In this document: one piece after another, positions 18,227 through 27,357 of the stretch | Numbering within the stretch: the stretch's first letter is position 1 | Layout: every line of letters starts with the position of its first letter | From: Oscillatoria sp. FACHB-1406 | GTDB taxonomy: Bacteria; Cyanobacteriota; Cyanobacteriia; Cyanobacteriales; Spirulinaceae | Assembly: GCF_014698145.1 (NCBI RefSeq) | Contig: NZ_JACJSM010000002.1 | Coordinates: forward strand, 248,001 to 312,000 | DNA: 64,000 bases | Direction: 5' to 3' | Translations under genes and position numbers: made by a program | Notes under the pieces: generated by a model | Databases searched by the model: none | Told to the model about the DNA's origin: nothing | Seen by the model: only the letters and a program-made list of their open reading frames with translations

Positions 18227-19069
18227 ATGAATGGGGCAGAACTTCTCGAACGTTACGCTGCGGGAGAGCGAGAATTTCGATCGGTGGATTTGCAAGGTGC
18301 ATTTCTGGGCGGTGCGGATTTGAGCGGAGCGAGCCTTCGGGAAGCAAATCTGCAAGGCGCGAATCTTATTGGGGCGAGTTTAGTGAGGGTCAATTTTCGC
18401 GACGCGGATCTCAGCGAAGCTAGCCTTCAAGCTGACTTAACCGAAGCCAATCTCATTAGTACCAACTTGACGGGAGCAAAATTGACGGGCGCTCGTTTGC
18501 TCGATGTCAGTTTGCGCGCGGCCAATTTAAGTCGAGCGACGTTGCGCGCCGCTAACCTCAGCAATGCGATGCTCAACGAAGCGGACTTGCGGGATGCGGA
18601 TTTGAGTCGAGCGAAACTCATCGGCTGCAATTTTGGCCGGACAAAATTGATGAATTGCAATTTAAGCGAGGCAGATTTGCAAAATTCTAATCTCACGAGC
18701 GCGATTTTGATGAATGCTGATTTGCGCGGGGCAAATTTAAGCGGTGCGATTCTCAATGGCGCAAATGCGACGGGGGCAAATGCGGAAGGGGCTGACTTTA
18801 GTAGAGCGAACCTCAACGGCTCGAATTTAACCAATATCGTGCTGCGGCAGGCGAATTTAAGGGCGGCGACTCTGACTTGGACGACGTTGCGCGGAGCCGA
18901 TTTGACGGAGGCAAATTTGTACCGAGCTAAACTTTGCTGGTCGAATCTAACGGGAGCTACGCTGGTCGATGCTGTTTTGATCGATGCAAATTTGCACGAA
19001 ATTAATCTTAAAAATGCAGATTTGACGCGCGCGATTATGCCGAATGCGGGCAGTTCCAGCGAGCGGTAG
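18227..19069 (+). CDS. Pentapeptide repeat protein
   Basis: A 280-residue protein made almost entirely of A(D/N)LXX pentapeptide repeats from about residue 18 to the end, predicted to fold as a right-handed quadrilateral beta-helix. It has no signal peptide, so it is probably cytosolic. The ATG at 18227 is preceded by AAGGGATTGACGAAC. Cyanobacteria carry dozens of such proteins, mostly without known function; some relatives protect gyrase, but nothing here shows that. Around 18421 (residue about 65) the register slips: a repeat is one residue short (SLQA before DLTEA). Confidence 0.9.
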   Translation: MNGAELLERYAAGEREFRSVDLQGAFLGGADLSGASLREANLQGANLIGASLVRVNFRDADLSEASLQADLTEANLISTNLTGAKLTGARLLDVSLRAANLSRATLRAANLSNAMLNEADLRDADLSRAKLIGCNFGRTKLMNCNLSEADLQNSNLTSAILMNADLRGANLSGAILNGANATGANAEGADFSRANLNGSNLTNIVLRQANLRAATLTWTTLRGADLTEANLYRAKLCWSNLTGATLVDAVLIDANLHEINLKNADLTRAIMPNAGSSSER

Positions 19070-19103
19070 ATAATAATTGATAATGGACAATTGATAATTG
19101 ATA
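19070..19103. repeat. TTGATAA heptamer array
   Basis: Copies of AATTGATAATGGACA and TTGATAA start 1 base after the stop of the pentapeptide gene. It is the same short repeat class as at 15741-15772. Confidence 0.7.
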
Positions 19104-19228
19104 ACGGGGAGCCGGTCACTTTTGCAAAAACGCTTGAACTACGTTCGTGCTTGGGAGGCTCCAGTAACGCTTGTCGGTTTCTTTATAATTGCTTTTGGAA
19201 GCGAAGTTTCGTTAATTTGTGAGTTTAT

Positions 19229-20089
19229 TTAAGGGCTGAGTTTGGCTTGAATAAAAACTTGCAGTGCCGTATTCCAGAGGGCGTAACCGCGTTGATTGAG
19301 ATGCAAACCATCGGTACTCAAATCCATTTTTAATTGACCTTGCTGGTTGGCAAAAATGGGATATAGGTTGAGATACATGACATTTTCCGACTCAGCAATT
19401 TTCCTTAATTCGTCGTTAATGCCTTGAATGCGTTGATTGGGTAGCGCTAATAGGCGATCGCGTCCTTCCCAAGTCGCCCCCTCGCCTCCGTGAGGAAGAA
19501 TCGACTGCATAACAATCGTTGTATTTGGGTGCGCGCTTTTGAGATAGCGCACGATTAAACGCTGGTTGGCTAAAATTGTGTCGTCGCTAATGCCTTTGAG
19601 CAGGTCGTTAATACCAATCATGACGAAAATCGCCTTCGGCTCGGTTTCATCGAGCGAGGTTAAACGTCTGAGTAAGCCTAACGTCGTTTCGCCAGAAATT
19701 CCTTGATTGAGCCAGGTTTTCCCAACAGGAAGCAGTTCTTTGGGAAACCAGAGACTAATTGAATCTCCGAGCAGAATGTAGAGATTATCGGGTTTATTTT
19801 GGGCGGCAACGCGGGCTTCTTGAGCGAGCAGGGCCACCCATTGTTGATAATTGAGGGTATAAGTATCCCCGACATCTAGGGTTGTTTCCTGCCGTGCTTG
19901 TGCTAGCAATTCGCGGTTGGGTAGGGCTGCGCCAAAAGGTAAGTTTGGAGGAACATAAGGCGCGCGCTGCCAGAGATACGCGATCGCGAGCATCAAAAAT
20001 CCATTTGCCATGAGGGATAAAATTGCCCAACGGGGATAGTACTTCAAGGGAATCAATCCACGAGCCGTGCTTCTACATCTTTTTACCAC
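19229..20089 (-). CDS. Membrane-anchored SGNH/GDSL hydrolase
   Basis: A 286-residue protein with an N-terminal membrane anchor (about residues 23-41) and an SGNH-type esterase/lipase domain on the periplasmic side. Block I is LGDSISLWFP with the nucleophile serine, the oxyanion glycine is in NQGISGETT, block III is MIGINDLLKG, and block V with the catalytic Asp and His is STDGLHLNQRGY. The substrate is unknown; relatives deacylate lipids or cell-wall sugars. The first ATG at 20089 gives a basic N-terminus before the helix; a second Met just before the helix is possible. Confidence 0.85.
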   Translation of the reverse strand: MVKRCRSTARGLIPLKYYPRWAILSLMANGFLMLAIAYLWQRAPYVPPNLPFGAALPNRELLAQARQETTLDVGDTYTLNYQQWVALLAQEARVAAQNKPDNLYILLGDSISLWFPKELLPVGKTWLNQGISGETTLGLLRRLTSLDETEPKAIFVMIGINDLLKGISDDTILANQRLIVRYLKSAHPNTTIVMQSILPHGGEGATWEGRDRLLALPNQRIQGINDELRKIAESENVMYLNLYPIFANQQGQLKMDLSTDGLHLNQRGYALWNTALQVFIQAKLSP

Positions 20090-20228
20090 AACAGCGGCCT
20101 TCTCTCCCTTCTATTGCTTCTATCTCGAAGCAACGCGATTGTTATTCAGTAAATAATCGACCTCCTGCACGCGACAGAAGGTCGATCGAGTTTGAAGGGG
20201 GTTGCTTTAATACCCTTCGTTTTCGCGA

Positions 20229-21818
20229 TTACATTTCCGAACGACCGGCTACATCGTTAGTACGAGGAATTCCGATCGCGGCACGGCTGTTAAAGGTATC
20301 GGGTTCTGTAACGAAGCCGCTATAAGCTTCCATACCGTGTTCGCCGATATCCAGCCCCTCTGCTTCTTCTTCTGGGGTAACGCGAATCCCCAAGGTTGAT
20401 TTGAGCGCTAGCCAGAAGATTGTCGAGAGCAATACGGTGATACCGCCTACGGTGATGACACCGAGGAATTGATACCATAGTTGGGTGATACCGCCGCCTG
20501 CAAACAGTCCGGCCGCCGGACCAGCAGTATAGAGCGCGCCTTCTGCTTCGCTCGGACCGACAGCAAACAGACCGACGGCTAAGGTTCCCCAAATGCCGCA
20601 GACTAAGTGAACCGAAGTTGCGCCTACGGGGTCATCAATTCGCAAGCGATCGAAGAAGCCAACGGCAAAGACGACTAAAACCCCGGCAACGGTGCCGATG
20701 AGGGCAGCAGAAAAGACAGTAATCCAGGCGCAGCTAGCTGTAACGCCGACTAAACCCGCCAAGATGCCGTTAATCACCATCGAGAGGTCGGGTTTGCCCA
20801 GCACTAGCCAAGCGGTAATCGTTGCGGCTACGCCGCCAAAGGCTCCAGCGGTGTTGGTGGTAATGGCAATGTGCGCGATCGCGGAACCATCGCCGACTGC
20901 CATTGTCGAACCGGGGTTAAACCCGAACCAACCCAACCAAAGGATCAAGCAGCCCAGCGTCGCAATACTCATATTGTGACCGGGAAGTGCGTTACCCGTC
21001 CCATCGGAGTTGTATCTGCCCAAGCGAGGACCGAGGAAAGCAGCGCCCATAAGCGCCGCCCAACCGCCGACGGAGTGAACGACGGTTGAACCGGCGAAGT
21101 CCCAGAAACCGAGCGTTTGCAGCCAGCCGCCGCCCCAAATCCAGTGGCCGGTAATCGGGTAGGCAATACCGACTAAAAGCAAGCTGAAGATGAGGAAGTC
21201 GAGGAATTTGATGCGTTCGGCTACCGCACCGGAAACGATGGTTGCAGCGGTTCCGGCGAAGACCAACTGGAAGAAGAACTTCGCCATTAGGGGTACGCTT
21301 GTCCAGTTGAGCGCTTTATAGGCTCCTGTGTAGCTGTCGGCGAGGGCTGGGCTGTTATCGGCACCGGAGATGAAGAACAATCCTTCGGTTCCAAAGAAGC
21401 CGTTACCGTTCCCAAACATCAAGCCGAAGCCGATAAACCAAAAGGCGATCGTCGAAAGGGCAAAGACGATTAAGTTTTTGGCGAGGACGTTAACGGCGTT
21501 TTTCTGCCGGCAGAAGCCGGTTTCGAGCATTCCGAACCCCGCGTTCATGAAGAAGACCAGCATCCCCGCGACCATAACCCAGACGGTATCTAAGGCAATT
21601 TTTAGATCGTCTACGGTCAGTTCGCTGCCGCCTTGGGCCATTGCGGCGGCATTCCAAAATACAACGATCGCGGCGGTTAAGGGAATGCAGGCTAACCAGT
21701 AGGGAGAGAAGCGATCGGCGAGCATTTTTGCTGCCTTCAGGGACGGCGCATTCCACACAGCTTGAGGAGCCTGCGATCCCTTAAATCGCCTACGTTTTAG
21801 ACGAGTTTGAGTTTCCAT
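20229..21818 (-). CDS. amt: Ammonium transporter (Amt/MEP/Rh family)
   Basis: A 529-residue membrane transporter taking up ammonium/ammonia. After a basic leader and a hydrophobic segment ([18 protein letters not shown]), eleven helices are expected. The signature [19 protein letters not shown] and the twin pore histidines ([14 protein letters not shown] and [11 protein letters not shown]) are present. The ATG at 21818 is used; a later Met (MLADRFSPY) would give a more usual length. No glnB gene follows. A perfect TGTA-N8-TACA NtcA-type site lies about 335 bases upstream, which fits nitrogen control. Confidence 0.93.
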   Translation of the reverse strand: METQTRLKRRRFKGSQAPQAVWNAPSLKAAKMLADRFSPYWLACIPLTAAIVVFWNAAAMAQGGSELTVDDLKIALDTVWVMVAGMLVFFMNAGFGMLETGFCRQKNAVNVLAKNLIVFALSTIAFWFIGFGLMFGNGNGFFGTEGLFFISGADNSPALADSYTGAYKALNWTSVPLMAKFFFQLVFAGTAATIVSGAVAERIKFLDFLIFSLLLVGIAYPITGHWIWGGGWLQTLGFWDFAGSTVVHSVGGWAALMGAAFLGPRLGRYNSDGTGNALPGHNMSIATLGCLILWLGWFGFNPGSTMAVGDGSAIAHIAITTNTAGAFGGVAATITAWLVLGKPDLSMVINGILAGLVGVTASCAWITVFSAALIGTVAGVLVVFAVGFFDRLRIDDPVGATSVHLVCGIWGTLAVGLFAVGPSEAEGALYTAGPAAGLFAGGGITQLWYQFLGVITVGGITVLLSTIFWLALKSTLGIRVTPEEEAEGLDIGEHGMEAYSGFVTEPDTFNSRAAIGIPRTNDVAGRSEM

Positions 21819-22153
21819 TTTCTTTTAAGCGATCTTATTAGACGAGACTTTTTAGAGCGATCGAAGCACCGAGAGTAGAGAGTTCGGGTTTACACAATAA
21901 TCATTAGCGATTGTTGGTTTTTCCGAACCGATACATAAAGCGAGCTACTCGCTGTCGTCTTAAAAATTTTAGACCCAGTATGCTACTTTCGATAGGCTTT
22001 CAGTTCCCACTCTTCAAGGTTTTTGTGAATCCGACTGAGTTAATTTAAAGTCTGTCGAAGAGGTAAGGATGACATTTTTGAACTGAGATACTTATGAAGC
22101 CGCATTCTGGCTGAAAATTTTGTCAATTATTCATTCAATATGGTTTTTATTTC

Positions 22154-22169
22154 TGTATCTTTGATTACA
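22154..22169 (-). promoter_or_regulatory. Candidate NtcA-binding site for amt
   Basis: The + strand reads TGTATCTTTGATTACA, a perfect TGTA-N8-TACA palindrome matching the NtcA consensus GTA-N8-TAC. It is in the 409-base gap (21819-22227) between amt (leftward) and the end of a leftward hypothetical gene. On the minus strand an AT-rich stretch follows, but I cannot find an exact TA-N3-T -10 box at the standard 22-base spacing. If used, the amt leader would be about 300 bases long. Confidence 0.6.
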
Positions 22170-22227
22170 ATATTGGGGCTGCTATTGTGTGTGTTTCTGC
22201 TCGAATGCTCCCATCTTGGGACGTTTT

Positions 22228-22599
22228 TCACGTGGCAATGCGTTTGAGGTATTGGGCGCGACACCAGTCGATATCTTCTCCTACCCGGAAGGTGATATAC
22301 TCGAACCCATAGGCACTCCAGTAGTTGATGACTTTACCGCGCTGTCCTTCGAGGTCGTTGAGGCGCTGCACGATGCAACCGAGGGGAAATTTTTGCGCGA
22401 TGGGGTGGTCTTTCCAACGTTCGAGGAGTTTAATGCGATCGCGATCGCTTTCCGGCAAGAGTTTCCACGCTTCGACCTTCCAATCCGAGTAAGTCGCAGT
22501 TAGCGCCTCGATTTCCGTCCATTTGAGCGCTTGCTTGAGACATTCCGCTAGCTCGGCAGGACTGTTAAGTTCAAAGGTAGAGAGAGCAAGAGCAGTCAT
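22228..22599 (-). CDS. Conserved cyanobacterial hypothetical protein, 123 aa
   Basis: A soluble protein with an acidic helical N-terminal part and a C-terminal region GCIVQRLNDLEGQRGKVI, followed by YITFRVGEDIDWC. I recall this pattern from uncharacterised cyanobacterial proteins without a name. The C-terminal part looks like a small beta-barrel. The opposite strand is open over part of it, but that translation lacks conserved character. The ATG at 22599 is followed by a plausible protein start. The function is unknown. Confidence 0.6.
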   Translation of the reverse strand: MTALALSTFELNSPAELAECLKQALKWTEIEALTATYSDWKVEAWKLLPESDRDRIKLLERWKDHPIAQKFPLGCIVQRLNDLEGQRGKVINYWSAYGFEYITFRVGEDIDWCRAQYLKRIAT

Positions 22600-22812
22600 G
22601 GGAGAGACAGCATTAAGTTAGGAATCTGTCTCAGTGTACTCTACCTGTAGCGTTAGGGAACAGCGATCTGCCTAAATATGGTGTAAAAAAGTTTATCGCT
22701 TCTCTCGGAGTTCTCCCATCTCGCCCAACTCGCGCAAAACCCATTGTGTCCGCCGAGCGAAAAATTATAGATAATAAGAAGAAATGTAAACTTTCTTCCT
22801 CGGAATGAGATC

Positions 22813-24000
22813 GTGCGCGTAATTTTAATGACTGGTAAAGGTGGCGTGGGGAAAACCTCGATCGCCGCAGCAACGGGACTTCGCTGTGCTGAGTTAGGTT
22901 ACAAAACCCTCGTTCTCAGTACCGATCCCGCCCATTCCCTCGCCGACAGTTTCGACCTCGAACTCGGACATGACCCCCGACAAATTCGCCCCAACCTCTG
23001 GGGAGCGGAGTTGGACGCGCTAATGGAATTGGAAGGCAACTGGGGCGCGGTGAAGCGCTACATCACCCAAGTGCTGCAAGCGCGGGGTTTAGAGGGCGTG
23101 CAGGCAGAAGAATTGGCGATTCTGCCGGGAATGGATGAAATCTTCGGTCTAGTGCGTATGAAGCGTCACTACGATGAAGGGACTTACGACGTTCTCATTA
23201 TCGACTCCGCACCGACCGGAACCGCTTTACGCCTATTGAGCATTCCAGAGGTCGGCGGTTGGTATATGAGAAGATTTTACAAACCGTTACAAGGGATGTC
23301 CGTCGCCCTAAGACCGCTTGTCGAGCCTCTTTTCCGACCGATCGCGGGATTTTCTCTGCCCGATAAAGAAGTCATGGACGCTCCCTATGAATTTTACGAG
23401 CAAATCGAGGCATTAGAGAAAGTTTTAACCGACAATACCCAGACCTCGGTGCGTTTGGTGATGAATCCCGAAAAAATGGTTCTCAAGGAGTCATTACGCG
23501 CTCACGCTTACCTCAGTTTGTATAACGTTTCAACGGATCTTGTTGTAGCAAATCGCATTATCCCTGAAAGCGTAACCGATCCTTTTTTCCAAAAGTGGAA
23601 AGAAAATCAGCAGGTTTACAAGCAAGAAATCTACGATAACTTCCACCCGCTGCCCGTCAAAGAAGTCCCGCTTTATTCGGAAGAAATGTGCGGACTTGCG
23701 GCATTGGAACGGTTGAAAGAAACGTTATATGCTGACGAAGACCCCTCCCAAGTCTATTACAAAGAAAATACAATTCGTGTTGTACAAGACGGAAAAAATT
23801 ACAGCTTAGAGTTGTATTTACCGGGGATTGCAAAGGATAAAATTCAACTCAATAAAACGGGAGATGAGTTAAACGTTCGCATCGGCAATCATCGCCGTAA
23901 CTTAGTCCTGCCGCAAGCCCTAGCAGCACTCAATCCATCGGGAGCGAAAATGGAGGATGATTACTTAAAGATTCGTTTTGCAGATGCGGTAGCAAGGTGA
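22813..24000 (+). CDS. ArsA/Get3-family ATPase
   Basis: A 395-residue ATPase starting at a GTG codon. The deviant P-loop [15 protein letters not shown] opens the protein, followed by [14 protein letters not shown] and [13 protein letters not shown], the switch motifs of the ArsA/Get3 group. The last about 85 residues (from [13 protein letters not shown]) look like the alpha-crystallin/HSP20-like domain found at the C-terminus of many cyanobacterial ArsA-like proteins. No arsB, arsC or arsR is adjacent and the ArsA metal-site cysteines are not obvious, so a chaperone-like role is as likely as arsenite transport. Confidence 0.88.
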   Translation: MRVILMTGKGGVGKTSIAAATGLRCAELGYKTLVLSTDPAHSLADSFDLELGHDPRQIRPNLWGAELDALMELEGNWGAVKRYITQVLQARGLEGVQAEELAILPGMDEIFGLVRMKRHYDEGTYDVLIIDSAPTGTALRLLSIPEVGGWYMRRFYKPLQGMSVALRPLVEPLFRPIAGFSLPDKEVMDAPYEFYEQIEALEKVLTDNTQTSVRLVMNPEKMVLKESLRAHAYLSLYNVSTDLVVANRIIPESVTDPFFQKWKENQQVYKQEIYDNFHPLPVKEVPLYSEEMCGLAALERLKETLYADEDPSQVYYKENTIRVVQDGKNYSLELYLPGIAKDKIQLNKTGDELNVRIGNHRRNLVLPQALAALNPSGAKMEDDYLKIRFADAVAR

Positions 24001-24416
24001 GAGGGCGATGCAATAATTCGTAGTTTGTAATTCGTAATTCGTAATTGCGGACAAAATTTGCCGAAGTCTTAATGACTGCAAAGCACGCAATTACAAATTG
24101 GAGCGAAGCGACTTGACGAGGTGACGGCGAGAAGGCAATTTGATGGCTACTACTTCTTGAAGTTGACAGCTACAAGCAACTGCTATCTCTCCTCTGTCAC
24201 TTTTCTGTAGCGTTTTCGCTTTTTCTTTTTCGAGCTACTCTTGCGATCGCGAACGATTTAGGAGCGACTTTGCCTAAAATATTGTTTTAATCGCATTAGG
24301 TAAGTTTATTTAAGGATCGCATCTCTCTTTGGGTAGTAGCCGCTGGTTCGGTAATTCTTTAATCTAGATATTGATGTCAGTTTAGGAAATTACATTCAGT
24401 ACACAGGGAGATAAGA
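24001..24416. other. Intergenic region with short repeats
   Basis: 416 bases between arsA-like and hdeD-like genes. At 24015-24045 there are tandem copies of TAATTCG / TTCGTAA. The rest is AT-rich upstream sequence of the hdeD-like gene, including GGGAG before its start codon. I see no hidden gene or RNA. Confidence 0.4.
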
Positions 24417-24983
24417 ATGACCGCGAACATTGAGCCTAATACCACTAAAAGATTGAATAGTCCCCTCTGGTTAAGCATTATATTAATTGTGTTAGGGATT
24501 GTAGCGATCGCCCTACCGAATATTTCTACCCTCGTTACTGAAACTTGGGTTGCACTAATTTTGATTTCTGCTGGGGGTGCAAAATTGGGCTATGCTTTTC
24601 AAACCCGCGATCGCGGCGGTTTATTGTGGCAAGTTTTACTAGCCATTCTCTACGTTGCCACGGGTATATTACTATTCTCCGCCCCTTTAACTGGCGTTCT
24701 CACTCTGACGTTATTGTTAGGCAGCTTTTTATTAACGGAAGGAGTTTTTGAATCGATTTTGGCGTTTCGTTTGCGTCCGCAAGCAAACTGGTCGTGGCTC
24801 CTCATTAACGGTGTAGTAACATTTTTACTAGGTTTAATGATTTGGTTCCAATGGCCGTTTAATGCGCCTTGGCTGATCGGCACGCTAATCGGTGTCAGCG
24901 TTTTATTTACCGGCATCTCTCGCCTATCTTTTTCGTTACAGCAGCCGAAGTTACCTGGAGATTCCAGCCAACAATCAGCATAA
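24417..24983 (+). CDS. HdeD-like membrane protein (DUF308)
   Basis: A 188-residue integral membrane protein with six evenly spaced helices, starting around PLWLSIILIVLGIVAIALP and ending in VSVLFTGISRLSFSL. This matches the HdeD/DUF308 family. In enterobacteria HdeD belongs to acid resistance; in cyanobacteria relatives are often stress-induced, with no known reaction. The ATG at 24417 is preceded by GGGAGATAAGA. It is monocistronic, with a strong hairpin about 100 bases downstream. Confidence 0.82.
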   Translation: MTANIEPNTTKRLNSPLWLSIILIVLGIVAIALPNISTLVTETWVALILISAGGAKLGYAFQTRDRGGLLWQVLLAILYVATGILLFSAPLTGVLTLTLLLGSFLLTEGVFESILAFRLRPQANWSWLLINGVVTFLLGLMIWFQWPFNAPWLIGTLIGVSVLFTGISRLSFSLQQPKLPGDSSQQSA

Positions 24984-25085
24984 TTCGTAATTGATAATTC
25001 GTAATTCGTAGTTACAAATCTAGAGGTCTTTGACTCTATTCCATTGGAAAATTACATTGCGATATTTCGACAAGCATCCGGCGAA

Positions 25086-25114
25086 AATTCGACAGGGGAA
25101 ACACCTGTCGAATT
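25086..25114 (+). terminator. Hairpin downstream of the hdeD-like gene
   Basis: AATTCGACAGG (25086-25096) pairs perfectly with CCTGTCGAATT (25104-25114) around a 7-base loop, followed by GTTTATTTG. The T run is weak, so it is a terminator-like structure rather than a textbook one. Confidence 0.55.
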
Positions 25115-25185
25115 GTTTATTTGCGGCGCGGGAACCGAGCTTAAGTTACGAACTACGAACTACAAATTATCTATTCATCGCGTAC

Positions 25186-25397
25186 TAATACCAGATTGAT
25201 ATAAAGCTGCATAGAATGAAAAGTAGGGTGTGTTAGCAAAGCGTAACGCACCGTTATAGCGTTTTTCGTTATTAAACACCGCTCCGTAGGAGCGAATGGT
25301 ATTCGCCCGCTGGGTGTACCTTATCCATTTGAAAACTGCTATATCTTGAGAATTGAGGAGAGTTGATTCTATGCAACGCAATCTTAAATTGGTATAA
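25186..25397. mobile_element. MITE-like element, family 1 (TAATACCA ends), copy A, carrying a nested element
   Basis: It begins TAATACCAGATTGAT and ends CTTAAATTGGTATAA, forming imperfect inverted ends. Its body (GCTGCATAGAATGAAAAG, then a GTAGGGTGTGTTAGC/GCGTAACGCACC palindrome) is nearly identical to copy B at 60280-60404. Between 25255 and 25343 it is interrupted by a family 2 element. The right end overlaps the stop codon of the radical-SAM gene (25384-25386). Confidence 0.8.
25255..25343. mobile_element. MITE-like element, family 2 (TATAGC ends), copy 2, nested in family 1
   Basis: An 89-bp insert starting TATAGCGTTTTTCG and ending GAAAACTGCTATA, so the ends are inverted repeats. Its core, ATTAAACACCGCTCCGTAGG to GGGTGTACCT, matches copy 1 at 15774-15924, but the left part of copy 1 is missing. 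Copy B of the host repeat has only CA where this insert lies, as expected for insertion at a TA. Confidence 0.8.
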
Positions 25398-26964
25398 CAA
25401 GTTTCTGGTTAAGTGCTTGTTTCTCTACAAGCGGCGCGGTTAACGCTTCTTCTAATTCTGCCCGTCCCAATCTTTCCTCCAAAATTTTCATCACTTCGCG
25501 CCCAAAATCGTTAGGGTTTCGCTTCCACGCTTGCAGGCAAACTTCCCCAAAGAAAGAGCCTAACGGTTCGGGATTCCAGAGCAGTTTTTTCGCAGTCCAA
25601 GGCATTAAGCTCATGGGGTTATAACCCGGTTTGAGAACGTCATTTTTAAAGGCATATTCTTCGAGGTGAGTATGCGGTTGCAAGCCAATGAAGAAAATAG
25701 CGGGTTCGACTTTATCCGCACCGAAAATCGCTTCGAGTTCGCGATGATAGGTAACAGTTTGTCGAATGGTATCGAAGGTTTCGTCGATGACGTTAAAGGA
25801 GTAGTTAACGGAGACGATATCGTTAAATCCAGCCACTTTGAGATCGCGGCAATTTTGCAGGACGGTGCGTAAATTGTAGCCCATTCGCATTTTGCGAACC
25901 AGTTCTTGAGAACCGCTGGTAATCCCGATTTCAAAGTAGTTCATGCCGGTTTTTGCCATCAGATCGCACAGTTCCGGCGTGAGATTATCGGCACGAATAT
26001 AGGAAGCCCAATGAATATCTGTCATCCCGGAATCGAGGATTTTTTGAAGCAGTTCGATCGCGTCGTCGATATACTTGCGGGCGGGGATAAACTGTGCGTC
26101 AGTAAACCAAAAGTTACGAATCCCGCGATCGTAGAGTTGCCGCATTTCTTTGACGACTTCATCGGCTGGATTAATGCGAACTTGTTTGCCCTCAACGACC
26201 GTATAAACGCAGTAACAGCAATTGTGAGGACAGCCGCGTTTGGTTTGAACGCCAATATAAAAGTCGTTATCTTGTAAGTAGTAGTCAAATTCCGGCCAAA
26301 TACGGGCGATATAGTCGTAGTTGCAGGCTGTTTTCTCGATGGGGGTGGGGAATTCGTGGATGGTGCGATCGCGCGGTTGCGTTTCCCCGACAATATAGCA
26401 GCGTTCGTCGAGAAAATCTTGCCCTCGCAGCAACTTCTCCAACAACAGTTCGCCCTCCCCAATCGACACCACCGTTCCCTTCGGAAGCAAGGTTTTCATC
26501 TGTTCGTAAAAAACGCTTACCGCACCGCCCCCAACCACAGCGCGCGCTTCGCTATGGTAGCGCCTCGCCCGCTTCAAACCGCGCCTAATTAAACCTTGAT
26601 TGCGCCAGAGTTCGCCGTAATACGCCGTTGCGACTTTTAAGCCGCCGATCGCGCCCCGCAGTCGCAAAAGGGGATTTTTAGCATAATAGACTTCAAAGGC
26701 ATTCTGTAACGGGTTACCGCCCCGACCCCCAACGGGGGCGTAGATTTGGATGTCCCGCCAAGAGTAAACGAGGAGGGTGGGCTGAAAGTCGTCGATCGCG
26801 CGATCCAACGCTTCTGTAAAATCCAAGGGAGGAACCGTCCCCAGATCGAAAATTCGCTGTTCGACTTGGGGGAAACACTTATGAATGTGGTCGGCTAAAT
26901 AGACTGCACCGATGGGAAAGATGGGGTTGCAGGGAAGGCGGACGTATAAAATTCGCTGGGCCAT
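25384..26964 (-). CDS. Radical SAM protein (cobalamin-domain-like N-terminus)
   Basis: A 526-residue protein. The cluster motif C-P-H-N-C-C-Y-C (CxxxCxxC) in TKRGCPHNCCYCVYTV follows an N-terminal Rossmann-like region of about 220 residues, as in B12-binding radical-SAM enzymes. I see no clear DxHxxG cobalamin motif. Later blocks (FWFTDAQF, YFEIGITSGSQELVRKM) are typical of the radical-SAM barrel. I recall close cyanobacterial relatives annotated as a photosystem II high-light acclimation radical-SAM protein; that name is from memory. The last three codons and TAA (ATA CCA ATT TAA) coincide with the inverted end of a MITE-like repeat. Confidence 0.8.
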   Translation of the reverse strand: MAQRILYVRLPCNPIFPIGAVYLADHIHKCFPQVEQRIFDLGTVPPLDFTEALDRAIDDFQPTLLVYSWRDIQIYAPVGGRGGNPLQNAFEVYYAKNPLLRLRGAIGGLKVATAYYGELWRNQGLIRRGLKRARRYHSEARAVVGGGAVSVFYEQMKTLLPKGTVVSIGEGELLLEKLLRGQDFLDERCYIVGETQPRDRTIHEFPTPIEKTACNYDYIARIWPEFDYYLQDNDFYIGVQTKRGCPHNCCYCVYTVVEGKQVRINPADEVVKEMRQLYDRGIRNFWFTDAQFIPARKYIDDAIELLQKILDSGMTDIHWASYIRADNLTPELCDLMAKTGMNYFEIGITSGSQELVRKMRMGYNLRTVLQNCRDLKVAGFNDIVSVNYSFNVIDETFDTIRQTVTYHRELEAIFGADKVEPAIFFIGLQPHTHLEEYAFKNDVLKPGYNPMSLMPWTAKKLLWNPEPLGSFFGEVCLQAWKRNPNDFGREVMKILEERLGRAELEEALTAPLVEKQALNQKLVIPI

Positions 26965-27357
26965 TGTTTAATCTATCTTAAGGAAGTTTGTTAAGGTCGT
27001 TCTTACGATCGCGAACTTACGAGAATGTCGCAATCGTAACAAAGAAATAAAATTTACATAACTTAACTGTAGCGCGATCGCTGCGTCCTATCAACCGTCC
27101 CTCGCCATAATGCAGACCTCTGCTACTAAGTTCTCCCCTTCCTCGACATCGATTTAAGAAAGTTTTAATGCAGTCCAGAAAAGCGATAAATCAACGGAGA
27201 ATTGCCGATTTTGTAGCGTTTTCTCGTTTTGCAGATTTCGCTCCCGATAATAGACGAACTAAGATTGGTAGTCAGGTTTACAGCAAGTGGGGATCGCGAA
27301 ATGTTAGCTTTAGAAGCGTAATAGTAAACTCCTATAGCTTAAAGCGTTACTCAACCT
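26965..27357. other. Divergent intergenic region
   Basis: 393 bases between the radical-SAM gene (leftward) and the DUF1830 gene (rightward). A 68-codon plus-strand frame crosses into the DUF1830 gene, but it has no conserved features and is discarded. I see no operator or RNA that I can support. Confidence 0.4.

Noticed and set aside
18427-19119. A 230-codon minus-strand frame opposite the pentapeptide-repeat gene
   Set aside because: Its repetitive translation (SA-x-LK-FA) is just the reverse reading of the pentapeptide DNA repeats.
22189-22503. A plus-strand 104-codon gene
   Set aside because: It overlaps the minus-strand gene at 22228-22599, whose product has the conserved-looking sequence; the plus-strand frame does not.
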